Source of the DNA: Closterium sp. Naga37s-1
Lineage: Eukaryota; Streptophyta; Zygnematophyceae; Desmidiales; Closteriaceae
Assembly: GCA_947471745.1 (NCBI GenBank)
Contig: CANJKZ010000929.1
Coordinates: 744,001 to 808,000 of the forward strand
DNA length: 64,000 nt
Reading direction: 5' to 3'
Shown: piece by piece, positions 43,175 through 54,100 of the stretch
Layout: every line of letters begins with the position of its first letter
How positions within the stretch are numbered: the first letter of the stretch is position 1
Translations under genes and position numbers: made by a program
The notes under the pieces: model-generated
What the model was told of the DNA's origin: nothing
Databases searched by the model: none
What the model saw: the letters and a program-made list of their open reading frames with translations, nothing else

Positions 43175-45493
43175 GCCCTCTCAAATCGCTCACGCTCCTC
43201 CCTCTCCAACCGGAGGAGACGCTGCTCACGGGTCAGGAAACGTACAGTGCGCGGTGTAGGCGCCACAGTGCCAGTGCCTCCAGCTCCAGCACCCCCAGAA
43301 CCAGCACCTCCACCACCGACACCCCCGGGGCCTCCAGTACCTCCCGCAGGAACACCCCCAGGCTCCGCAGCAACCGACCGCAGAGAAGAAGGAGGAGGAA
43401 ACTGCGGGACGGACGGGAAGCCAGGGGGTGAGGCAGGGCGAGGCCGCCGAGTCGAGGCTGCCGTGTCCTCCACAGGAGTGACCTCCACGCCCACAACCCC
43501 TGCACCCCCAGAGCCGACACCACCAGCACCTGCAGCCCCAGTACCCTCACCCTCCGCAACTGCACCTCCCGCACCCCCAGACACGACAGGGACTGGACGC
43601 TGCGGGGGGGAAGACTGCGGAGTGACGTGCGACACACCTGACGGGGCAGGACGCGAAGGGGGGGGGGCTACCGGGGCGACTGGTGGGGGCTCAAGGGTGA
43701 GGAACAGCGGGGGGGAAAAAGGCCTGAGTACCTCGGTGGGGGCGACTCCTGTAGTAACAGACAGACTCGTCGAACGTGACGTCCTGCGAAGCGAAGAACT
43801 GGTAGGTGACCGGGTCGTAGAACACCCAGCCGGAGGCGTCCAAAGGGAAGCCAAGAAAGACGCAGGCACGAGTGCGCGGAGACAACTTGTTCGCGCCAGG
43901 GGCGCGAACGTGAGCCAGACAACCCCAGACGCGGAAGTCAGCTGCTACGCCCGGAGAGCCTGTCCAAAGGGAGACCGGCGTCACCCTTGGCCGTGCGTCA
44001 CTGGGCCACAGGTTCAGCTGGTGCGCGGCGTAGCGGACTGCCTGGGGCCACAAGAACTGGGGGGCACCGGCATGGCACATGGAGGTCCGGGCAACCTCCA
44101 TGACCAGGCCGATGCGTCGCTCGGCTACCCCGTTCTGCTGCGGTGATGCTGGTAGCGTGTAAGACTGGATGATCCCCCGACCCTGACAGAACGTCTCCAG
44201 GCGAGTGGAAGAAAACTCACCACCACGGTCCGAGTGTAGGCGAAGCCCACACAGGCCCTGGGCGCCACCCCACGCTAGTAGCCACGGCTCGAGGACGGTA
44301 GGCACGTCGGCCTTCCGTCGCAAGGGGAAAACCGTGGTGTAGCGGGAGTAGTCGTCCACCACAATCAGGAAGTAGCGCTCCTGACGTGGGCCAAGGACCG
44401 GAGAGGGGCCCCAGACGTCCAAGTGCAGGGTCTCGAAGGGAGCCGTGGTGGGGGGGAACGAGGAGGAGTGAGGGGCAGCGCGCTGCCGACCCTGGGAGAC
44501 CTGAGACCAGACGGTAACGTGCCATCCTACTGAGACGCGGGAACGACGGGTGACCTAGACGGTGGTGCCAGAGGACCGACGGGTGGGTGAGGGACCGACA
44601 GTCACACGACACAGCAGCTACCTGACCTGACCTGACCTGACCCGACTCAGTGTGGTGGGACCCAGTGTGTAGTGAGTACAGACCAGATCCCGGCTCTCTG
44701 TGGAATGTGGCCAGGGGCGCCCCAGTGGCACCGACAGTGCAGGAGGCAACAGGCTCGTCCAGTGGGAAAGTAGTGACTACGCCTAGGTCGTGAAGGTGAC
44801 TGAGTTCCTAGAGAACGAGGGGGTGTAGTAACCTGTAAGAAAACCCGAGGGAGCCGCCGGACACGGAAGAGTGGTGGTGCTGCTAGCAACTACACGTCCC
44901 ACAGAGGGGTCAGCCAAGGCGACAGTGACTGGAGTGCGCAGTGGTGTGAGGTCGGTACAGTCGCGAAAGAAACAGCTGGACGCTCCAGAATCTAGGGTGA
45001 AGGAAAGCTGTGCAGTCTGTGGGGTCGCACCCGAACCAGCTACAAAGGCTAGTGCTAGACTAGTGGTAGCTGCAGTTTCTACACAAAGACCCTCAGAGGC
45101 GCCGGGACTGGAAACAACACACGCACCAAGACTGGAAACACAGGTCTCTACTCGTGCAGCCGGAAAGGGTCCTAGACCAGGCAGGTGAGACTCAACTGGT
45201 GCAGTAGTGCGCTGGCGAAGGCGCGAAGGCCAGTGCAGTGTAATAGCGTGAGGACCAAAACGCTCACGGTGGAGGTCGTCGAGTCGACGGTAGCAGCTGG
45301 ACGCAGTGTGGTCAGGACTCCAGCAGGTAGTGCCAGCACCAGGGCCTGTCAGGGCCCGGTACCCGCAGGGGCCGACGTCTCGCCCACTGCTAGCTGAGCC
45401 ACTGCTGGGGGCGCCACACTTTGGACCCGCAGGCCCCAACTGACGGGAGTGCTGCGGCTGACCCTGCTGCTGTAGAACCCTAGTACATGCCAT

Positions 45494-46062
45494 GTGAGCC
45501 TATGCTGCTGCTGGTTCTGCTGGGGGCAGCCTAAGCTGCTGCTGGTGCGCTGGGGGCAACGTGTGCTGCTTCTGGTTCTGCTGAGAGGCAGCCTAGGCTG
45601 CTACTGGTTCTCCAGGGGGCAGCCAATGCTGCTGCTAGTGCGCAGGCAGTTGCCTAAGCTGCTGCTGGTGCGCTGGCGGTAGCCTAAGCTGCTGCTGGTG
45701 CGCTGGGGGCAGCCTATGCTGCTGCTGGTTCGCTGGGGGCAGCCTATGCTGCTGCTGCTGGTGCTCTGGCGGCAGCCTATGCTGCTGCTGGTTCGCTGGG
45801 GGCAGCCTATGCTGCTTCTGGCTCTGCTGGGGGCAGCCTTAGCTGCTACTGGTTTTGCTGGGGGCAGCCAATGCTGCTGCTGGTGCGCTGGTGGCAGCCT
45901 ATGCCGCTTCTGGTTCTGCTGGGGGCAGCCTACGCTGCTGCTGGTTCTGCTGGTTCTGCTGGTTCTGCTGGTTCTGCTGGTTCTGCTGGTTCTGCTGGTT
46001 CTGCTGGGGGCAGCCTACGTTGCTGCTGGTGCGCTGGGGGCAGCCTATGCTGCTGCTGGTGT
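45494..46062 (-). repeat. 30-bp tandem repeats in the leader of copia G
   Basis: On the plus strand, units of about 30 bp of the form CTGCTGCTGGTGCGCTGGGG plus GCAGCCTATG. Near 45940-46010 a 12-bp subunit GGTTCTGCTGGT type repeats about six times. It lies between the primer-binding site and the first coding part of G. Confidence 0.8.
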
Positions 46063-46129
46063 AGCTGGCGGCAGTGTAATCGGCTGGGGCTACTGACGGC
46101 GGGTGTGGTAGGTCGTGGGGAGGCAGGTT

Positions 46130-46600
46130 TCAGGTGGGGAAGCTGTTAAGGCAGCGGGCTACAGGTGAGGCGGCGGTTCTGTGCAGTTCTGTGCGGTTAT
46201 GTGCAGTACTGTGCGGTTCTGTGAGGTTCAATGCGGTGGAGAGGACTGGGTGGGGCAGCTGATTCCGGGTGAGGTGCCTGGAACGGGTGGGGCAGCAGGT
46301 TTCCAGGTGGGGCGGCGGTTGTCAGGTCTGGGGCGGTGGTTTTCAGGTGGGGAAGCTGTTAAGGCGGCGGTTCTGTGCGGTTCTGTGCAGTTATGTGCAG
46401 TTCTGTGCGGTTCAATGCGGTGGAGAGGACTGGGTGGGGCGGCTGATCCCGGGTGAGGTGCCTGGAACGGGTGGGGCAGCAGGTTTCCAGGTGGGGCGGC
46501 GGTTGTCAGGTCTGGGGCGGCGGTTTTCAGGTCTGGGGCGGCGGGTTTCCAAGTTCGGCGGCGGTTTTCAGGTCTGTAATGGCGGGTTTTCAGGTCTGGG
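46130..46600 (-). repeat. About 184-bp direct duplication in the leader of copia G
   Basis: GGTTCAATGCGGTGGAGAGG occurs at 46225 and again at 46409, with collinear flanks (TTCTGTGCGGTT units, GGTGCCTGGAACGGGTGGGG, AGGTTTCCAGGTGGGGCGGC). The second copy then breaks into shorter GGCGGTTTTCAGGTCTGGGG repeats. Confidence 0.75.
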
Positions 46601-46993
46601 GGGCGGTTAAGACGGTGGGCTGCACGTGCGCGCGGCCGCGACGTACTAGCGCGAAGCTGCGGGTGCGACTAAGGCTGCGCGCGCAGCTACGCGCGTTCGT
46701 CTGCTGCGCGCTAGAGGGCTGGGGGGAAACGCGCGGGGTAAAACGAGTGGGGCGCGGGGCAGAAAACGAGTGACGCACGGCAAAAACGGGTGGGGCGCAG
46801 GGCAGAAACGGGTGACGCGCGATGTCGACGGGGGGGCGCGACCTACTCGGGCTCTACGGGGCAGGGCGCTTCGGGCTATGGGTCGCTACGAGGCGCGCGG
46901 GTGGTGGGCCCATAGACTATCGAGAGAAATTTCGCCTAAGGGAAAAAATCGCCTAGGGGAAAAATCGCCTAAGGGAAACCTAGCTCTATACCA

Positions 46994-47124
46994 TGTTACG
47001 ATAAGAATGAATTGATAGAAAATGTGAAGTACAACCCTAGATATAGCAAACCCTAATCATGCAAGTAAGTAGAAACGTAACACCTAGACTAACCTAAACA
47101 ACACATATAAAATATATGTTGACA
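46994..47124 (-). repeat. 5' LTR (right end) of copia G, 131 bp
   Basis: Identical to 33702-33832. Its inner edge carries the primer-binding site on the minus strand, and its outer edge meets the target repeat GTGGA. Confidence 0.92.
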
Positions 47125-48468
47125 GTGGAGCCTCCGGCGGCCAGTCTACGGTCTCCGCCAGGCGCCCCGTGAGTGGCACGACACACTGAGGACTACACTT
47201 GCGGCTCTTGGGTTTGCTCCTTCTACTGCCGACCCGTCGCTGTTTCTGCGCACCGACACCTCTTTGCTGCCGTTCTACATCCTCGTGTACGTCGACGACT
47301 TGGTCTTTGCCACTGCTGACACTGCTGGACTCGCCCACGTGAAGTCCGAGCTGCAGAAGAGACACACGTGCACAGACCTGGGTGAACTGCGCAGCTACCT
47401 TGGCTTGCAGATCACCTGGGACAGAGCACAGCGCACCATTACCCTGACTCAGTCACACATGGTGCAGCAGGTCTTTCAGCGCTTCGACTTCACGTACTCC
47501 TCGCCTCAGGCCACTCCTCTGTCTACTCGCCACTCGCTCTCAGCTCTGCCTTCGGATGAGTCCGTAGAGCCGAGTGGCCCGTACCCAGAGCTTGTTGGCT
47601 GCCTCATGTACCTGATGACCTGCACTCGACCTGACCTTGCATACCCTCTTAGCATCTTGGCGCGCTATGTTGCTCCTGGGAGACACCGACCAGAGCACAT
47701 GGCTGCAGCGAAGAGGGTGTTGCGCTACTTGTGCAGTACGTCGGGCATGGGGCTAGTGCTTGGAGGGCGGCGTTCAGTGGTCCTCACAGGTCACGCAGAC
47801 GCTTCTTGGGCTGACGACCAGGCTACGCAGCGGTCGTCACAGGGTTACACCTTCAGCCTTGGTTCCGGCTCTGTTTCGTGGCGGTCTACCCGCTCGTCTT
47901 CTGTTCTCGGCTCCAGCTGTGAGGCTGAGATCTACGCGGGGGCCATGGCTGCACAGGAGCTACGCTGGCTCACCTACCTGCTGACTGACCTAGGAGAGCC
48001 GCCTCGTTCTCCTCCGGTTCTGTACGTAGACAACAAGGCCATGCTGGCCTTGTGTTGGGAGCACAGACTGGAGCACAGAACGAAGCACATTGCTCTTCGC
48101 TACTTTCTTGCTCGTGAGCTGCAGCAGCGTGGTCAGCTGCGCCTTGCTTACGTGGCCTCTCAGGCCAACACTGCTGATATCTTTACCAAGGCACTTCCGC
48201 CTTGTGATCATCAGCGCTGTTGTACGATGCTAGGTCTTGTGCCTACTTGGCCTCACTTGCTTACTTCTTGACCTTGCTTGTACTGTGATCTTTCTATACC
48301 TGCACTTGCTTGTTTACCTTTATATATGATCTTGCATGTGAACTGGCCTTGTGGCCTTGTACTTGTGCTCGGAATGTGTGGTGACGTTGTGATCCACCCT
48401 GAGCTTGCTTTGCTTTGCTTGACTGGTCTTGTGACCCCTTGTTCTCCCCCACTTTGCCTATGGGGGTG

Positions 48469-48585
48469 TGTCAGACTTGTATGACTTAGCCTGTGTAGGC
48501 TATAGTGGGGTAGCACATATGGGGTACAACACATTTCTAGGTTTGTACTTGTACCCAACCTTTCCCTTAGTCAACCACTTCCTCG
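48469..48585 (+). repeat. 3' LTR of copia E, about 117 bp
   Basis: Identical to 28018-28134, preceded by the polypurine stretch CTATGGGGGTG. Element D coding resumes directly after. Confidence 0.85.
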
Positions 48586-49921
48586 TTATTCTCACACTCG
48601 GGATGTACCAAAAGGAGTCGCGCGGCAAATTCATTCTTCTCGTTGCCTACGTCGACGACCTCCTCTACACTGGAGACGACACGAAGCTGCTTGACCGATT
48701 TGAAGAAGAAATCAAGGAAAAGCTCGAGGTGACGATCAACCATAACGTCACGCAATTCCAGGGTCTCAACATTACCCAGTCCGCCACCTCCATTCATCTC
48801 TCCGCCGCCAAATACGCGGAAACGCTCGCGAAGAAATTCGCCAACGCACCTATCAACCTAACCACCCCCTCCCGCACTCCTCCTCTTAACCACGAACCCG
48901 ATACCATGCCGCTCTCCGTCGAAGACGACCGACTCTAACAGTAGCAGCTGGGGTGCCTCCTGCTCGCCGCCGTTATGTGCCGGCTGGATCTCTCCTACGT
49001 CGCAAGCCAGCTCGGACAGTACGTGAAGAGACCTGAAAGGGAGAATTTACTGGATCTACCCGAGCACTCCAATACTTCGTCCCCACCCCTGACGTCGGAC
49101 TCACCTACGAAGCTAACCTAACCGCTAACCTACAGCTTCATGGCTACGTAGACTCAAACCACGCAGGAGATATTGACAATAGACGCTTCCGCACACGATT
49201 TATTTTTCAACTTGAACCTGCCGGACTCATCTCTTGGAACTCCCAGAAGCAGGAGCTCTTCGCTCTTTTGTTAGCCGAAGCTGAGTTCATCGCCGCAAGT
49301 GTAGTTGTTTGCGAAGGGCTGTACCTGATGGAGCTCCTGCAGGAAGCGAAAGTAACGATTGACAGGCACTTCACGTTACTCTGCGACAACGAGAGCGCGA
49401 TCAAGATCGCGAACAAGCCCGGCTTCGTAAATCGCACGAAGCACATCATAGTCTGTTACTTCTTCGTCAAGGACGAGATCAACAAAGGGAAGGTCAAACT
49501 CACGTACTGAGCTTGTACTTCGACAGGACTCCGCCCAAATACCCAGTAGAATGTTCGACAAATACAATCTCTGATTTGTTGAAAGCCCGTTTCTGATGTG
49601 GTTAGAATAACACAAACCATCACAAATAGGTGCTAAAACGTAGCACTCGCGCTAAGACAGCACCTGAAGCGGGTTTCGGAAACACAACGGGCACAAAAAA
49701 TATACAACCGTCGATTATCATCATCGCGGTTCAGATCAAATTTCCCAGCACGTGTAGGTTGGCTCGTTTACCGTCGATCGGAATCATCTTGAACGGTTTC
49801 AATCAGAAGTTTGTTTTACAGTTCTAATTTGAACCGTCGATCTCCAAAAAGTTGGACGATCTAGAGCTTGCCAAAAGGTGAGAATTTCAACCGTCGATCT
49901 CCTAAACTTATGACGGCTAAG

Positions 49922-50052
49922 TGTCAGAGTTATTTGACATAGCTACTGTAGGCTATAGTGGGGTAGCACATATGGGGTACAGTTTCCTAGGGTTTGCCTT
50001 TTGTACCCAACTTTCACTTAGTCATTTCATTCCTGTTTTTTCTTGATTCACA
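49922..50052 (+). repeat. 5' LTR of copia C, 131 bp
   Basis: TGTCAGAGTTATTTGACATA at the start, TTGATTCACA at the end. Shares GGCTATAGTGGGGTAGCACA with the LTRs of E, and closely with F. Confidence 0.95.
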
Positions 50053-50164
50053 TGGTATAGAGCGGGTTCCTACATGGGACCGTTCCTTCCTAAGGGCCCA
50101 CCATAAGAATTTTTTTTTTAGCTGCCCGCGCACATTGCGCCCTGCCCCTACGCCGCCTCCCACG

Positions 50165-50745
50165 CGCCCCCTATGCGGCCCCTGGCGGCGCCCTGACGAG
50201 GCCCCTGCCGGCGCCCTATCGCGGCCCCTGACGCGGCCCTGACGCGGCCTGCCGCGGCCCCTGCCGCGGCCCTGAAGCGGCCCCTGACGCGGCCCTGACG
50301 CGGCTCTGCCGCGGCCCTGACGCGGCCCTGACGCGGCCCTGCCGCGGCCCCTGGCGGCGCCCTGACGCGGCCCCTGACGCGGCGCCCTGACGCGGCCCCT
50401 GCCGCGGCCCTGACGCGGCCCTGCCGCGGCCCCTGACGCGGTCCTGACGCGGCCTGCTGCGGCCCCTGCCGCGGCCCTGCAGCGGCCCCTGACGCGGCCC
50501 TGACGCGGCTCTGCCGCGGCCCTGACGCGGCCCTGGCCCCTGACGCGGCCCCTGCCGCGGCCCCTTACGCGGCCCTGACGCGGCCCTGCCGCGGCCCCTG
50601 GCGGCGCCCTGACGCGGCCCCTGACGCGGCGCCCTGACGCGGCCCTGCCGCGGCCCCTGACGCGGCCCCTGCCGCGGCCCCTGACGCGGCCCCTGACGCG
50701 GCCCCTGTCGCGGCCCCTGACGCGGCCCCGCCACCTACCTTTCCG
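50165..50745 (+). repeat. GCGGCCCTGAC tandem repeats in the leader of copia C
   Basis: Irregular 10- to 12-bp units (GCGGCCCCTGAC, GCGGCCCTGCC and similar), nearly all G and C apart from one A or T per unit. Confidence 0.85.
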
Positions 50746-50839
50746 GCCCCGCCGCCTCCTTTCAGCGGCCCCGCCGCCTCCTCTCAGCGGCCCCGCCGCC
50801 TCCTCCCAGCGGCCCCGGACGCCGCCCTCTCAGCGGCCC

Positions 50840-51062
50840 CGCCGAGCCGCCCAGCAGCCTAGCCGCCCAGCAGCTGAGCCACCGAGCCGCCCAGCAGCCG
50901 AGCCGCCGAGCCGCCCAGCAGCCGAGCCGCCCAGCAGCAGAGCCGCCGAGCCGCCCAGCAGCCGAGCCGCTGAGCCGCCCAGCAGCCGAGCCGCCGAGCC
51001 GCCCAGCAGCCGAGCCGCCCAGCAGCCGAGTCGCCGAGCCGCCCTGCAGCCGAGCCGCCCGA
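50840..51062 (+). repeat. GAGCCGCCCAGCAGCC tandem repeats in the leader of copia C
   Basis: Units of about 15-17 bp repeated to the end of the leader; the Gag start codon follows about 80 bases later. Confidence 0.85.
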
Positions 51063-51143
51063 GCCGCCCTGTCCGGTAAGAGCAGCGCCTCTCTCACAGC
51101 ACTGCCCTCACCCCACTGTTTGCGCTGCTAGTCTACTGCTGTC

Positions 51144-54100
51144 ATGGCTACCCCTAGTGTCCTCGCTTTTGACGCTGAGGGTCGGGCCATTGACTTTGAC
51201 GTCTGGATAGATGACCTGCAGCTTTTCTTACAGTGCGATAGGGCAGACGGCCTCTCCCTCTTTGACCTCACTTCTGGTGCCTCTCCTGCCCCCGCCACTG
51301 ATGCTAACGCAACTGTTCGCTCCCAGTGGGCCACGCGCGATGCTGCTGCACGTCTTGCTGTGCGTCGCCACCTGCCTACCTCTCAGCGTGCGCACTTTAG
51401 CCAGTACAAGAGTGCTCAGACCTTGTACGACGCTGTAGTTGCACGCTACTCCTCCCCTGCCACTGCTGCACTGAGTCGCCTCATGCTACCGTACCTCTTC
51501 CCTGACCTTGCTGCCTTTCCCACAGTCGCTGACCTCATTACGCACCTACGCACTAGTGACACTCGCTACCGCGCTGCGCTTCCTGCTGAGTTCTGCGCCA
51601 AGAACCCCCCCCCCATGTACATCACCCTCTACTACATAGTCACCCGGCTCCCTGACTCCCTTCGCGTAGTCAGGGACCACTTCCTCTCAGTTTGCCCCAC
51701 CACTCTCACCGTTGACCTCCTCGAGAAGTCCCTCCTAGCAGCAGAGAAGAGCATAGTAGCTGTAGGAGCCTCTCGTGGTGACCCTCGCACCCCCATCTTT
51801 GAGGGGTGTTCCCCCTCCCCCCTTTTGCCCTCTGTTGCCTCTGCTGCTGCGGCCGACCTCGTTGGGCTTGAGTCGGTCGGTGCGGCGTCTACCCCTAGCG
51901 GGAGACGCCGCCCTGGCAAGGGCAAGGGGGGCAGGGGCGCTGGAGGAGCTAGCGGGGGCGGTGGAGGCGGCAGTGGAGGAGGTGGAGGAGGTGGCGGTGG
52001 CGGTGGGGGTGGTGGCGGGGGTGGAGGTGTCGGTGGCGGCAGTGGAGGCGGAGGCGGCAGCGGCAGTGGCGGAGGGAGCGGAGGTGGCGGCGGTGGAGGA
52101 GGAGGCAGCGGAGGAGGTGGAGCTGGTCGGGGTGGCGCTGCGCAGAGGGTCGGCTCCGGTGGTGGTCAGCGCCAGCAGCAGCAGCAGCAGCAGCAGCGCA
52201 CTCGTGACATCCCCTCCCCTCAGCAGCTCCGTGAGTGGTACACTGCACGCCAGAGGGGTGGGGGTACTGGTCCGTGCACCTACGTCCTCCGCACCGGCGA
52301 CCGCGCGGGTGAGCAGTGCGCGGGTGCGCACTCCACCCAGCGCTGCTTTGGCCGCCTGACGGACGCTTGGCGTCACCAGTTCCCTGAGGCCACTGAGATC
52401 CCCCGCTGGGGTGAGCTGTCTAGGGCGGGTGTGGCTGTCTTTGACCTTGACTTTGATGCTATTCTTGCTGCCATGTATACTGTGACTATTAGTGATGAGG
52501 GTGACTGTTACAGGTGTTTTCCGCCCGACCCGGGCATCGAGACTGCTGCTCTAGGTACTGGTGAGGCTGCTGCTCTAGGTGCTAGCGAGGCTGCTGCTCT
52601 AGGTGCGTCTGCTCCCTTAGGTGCTGGTGAGTCTGCTCTCTCAGGTTCTGCGTCGGCTTCGGCCTCCCACACCTTCACCCTTGACTCGGGGGCTTCTCGC
52701 TCCTTCTTTCGAGACCGCACCACACTCACGCCGCTTAGCCGGCCAGTTGCAGTCTCTCTGGCAGACCCCTCTGGGGGTCCTGTCCTTGCTCACTTCTCCA
52801 CTGTCCTCCCGTGTCCGGCGGCCCCCTCTGGCACCCTGTCTGGTCTTTACCTTCCCTCGTTCTCTACGAACTTGGTGAGTGGTGCTGACCTACAGGATGC
52901 GGGGGTTCACCAGTTCACTCCTGCGAGTCAGCGGGTGACCCACTGCACGGACGCTCGGACAGGCCGCCACCTGGCCACGTTTACACGTCGGCCAGGGTCG
53001 AGCCTGTACACACTGACCACTGCGTCTCCTCCAGTCCCTGCGTCTGGTCAGGTAGCTGCGTCGGGTCAGGTGTTTGCTGCAGCGTCCAGGTCTGGTCCTG
53101 AGTCTGCCCCCTGCTCGTGTCGCCTCCTGTCTCACGAGACTCTACTCTGGCACCACCGCCTTGGTCACCCCTCCCTGCTTCGTCTCCGGAGCATGGCCTC
53201 CCGTGTCCTTGTCTCTGGTCTTCCCCGGTCCCTCCCTCCCCTTCCTCCGGGGCCTGGCCCTACCTGCGTCCCCTGTGTCGAGGGACGGCAGCGGGCTACC
53301 CCTCACTCCTCCCAGTTTCCTCCGACAGAGGCCCCGCTGCAGACGCTTCACATGGACGTGTGGGGCCCGGCCCGCGTCCGTGGACAGGGTCACGAGCGCT
53401 ACTTCCTGCTGGTGGTTGACGACTACTCGCGTTACACCACAGTCTTCCCCTTGCGCAGCAAGGGTGATGTCACTGAGGTGTTGATCGACTGGATCCGCGC
53501 AGCTCGTCTCCAGCTCAGGCGGAGCTTCGGCTCGGACTTTCCTGTTCTGCGTCTGCACTCTGACAGAGGCGGAGAGTTCTCCTCTGGCCTTCTGCGAGCC
53601 TACTGTCGTGCACGAGGCATCCGCCAGACCTTCACGCTTCCGGACTCTCCACAGCAAAATGGGATTGCTGAGCGCCGCATTGGCATGGTCATGGACGTCG
53701 CCCGTACGTCCATGATGCATGCGGCTGCCCCCCATTTTCTGTGGCCGTTTGCGGTTCGGTACGCGGCGCATCAGATCAACCTTCAGCCCAGGGTCTCCAT
53801 GCCGGAGACCTCCCCAGCTTTGCTGTGGACGGGGAAGGTTGGCGATGCGTCTGCGTTCCGTGTCTGGGGATCTCGGGCGTTTGTCCGCGACTTGTCTGCG
53901 GACAAGCTGTCCCCTCGTGCTGCTCCTTGCGTCTTCCTGGGTTTCCCCCCTGACGCCCCAGGGTGGCAGTTCTACCACCCCACCTCTCGCCGTGTTCTGT
54001 CCTCCCAGGACGTCACGTTCGACGAGTCGGTCCCCTACTACCGCCTCTTCCCCTACCGCACTCCGTCCCTCCCCCCGCCACCGCTCTTCCTTGTACCAGG

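Larger units (their letters stand above)
33702..47124 (-). mobile_element. Ty1/copia element G of the short-LTR family, inserted in E, split by H
   Basis: Identical 131-bp LTRs at both ends and perfect target repeats GTGGA at 33697-33701 and 47125-47129. Read on the minus strand: LTR, TGGTATAGAGC primer-binding site, GC-rich repeat leader (46900-45500), zinc-knuckle region from 45493 (C-x13-C-x4-H-x4-C), protease (LDSGASSCFF, about 44970), integrase (MDVWGPSPVLG, LHSDRGGEFSS, SPQQNGVAERRIG), a Gly/Ala linker, poly-Gln, a Glu/Gln-rich repeat region, reverse transcriptase (VYVDDLVFATPD, about 35020) and RNase H to 34049. No capsid-type Gag recognised. A few breaks. Identical LTRs imply a very recent insertion. 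Confidence 0.88.
28018..48585 (+). mobile_element. Ty1/copia element E of the short-LTR family, inserted in D, split by G
   Basis: Left part 28018-33701, right part 47125-48585 (about 7.1 kb without its guest). Parts: LTR, truncated-looking primer-binding site TATAGAGCAGG, GC-rich repeat leader (28190-29470), three QLREWY motifs (29620-29940), zinc knuckle (C-x13-C-x4-H-x4-C, about 29975-30040), protease (LDSGASRSFF), integrase (LHSDRGGEFSSD, SPQQNGIAERRIG), a Gly/Ala/Glu linker, reverse transcriptase, then after the inserted G the VYVDDLVFATAD motif and RNase H to 48271. A capsid-type Gag like that of C was not recognised. A few breaks. The two LTRs are identical over 117 bp, so insertion was recent. 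Confidence 0.85.
24656..49510 (+). mobile_element. Ty1/copia element D, broken, split by element E
   Basis: Parts: protease region (about 24735-25450) with GDLLVVPDLQYNLLSSAQL; a Gly/Trp/Pro-rich region (about 25470-25800); GAG-pre-integrase (PETWHQRLRHPSHVTLKNSL, about 26230); integrase end (SYAHEQQWVAERTNRSLATR, FGCMVQY, RWGIHLG, about 26650-27100); reverse-transcriptase start (PITVRQALSGPDSEKA, KYKARWVV, about 27550-27760); then, beyond the inserted E (28018-48585), VAYVDDLLYTGDD (about 48640) and RNase H (AEAEFIAASVVVCEGLYLM, CDNESAIKIANK, NRTKHI) to 49510. Lower GC than its guests. A fossil with many breaks and no recognisable Gag or 5' LTR. It is the oldest layer of the nest. Confidence 0.75.

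Noticed and set aside
45494-46149. Cys/Leu/Gly-rich plus-strand frames near the right end of G
   Set aside because: They are antisense to element G and built from 30-bp repeats in its leader.
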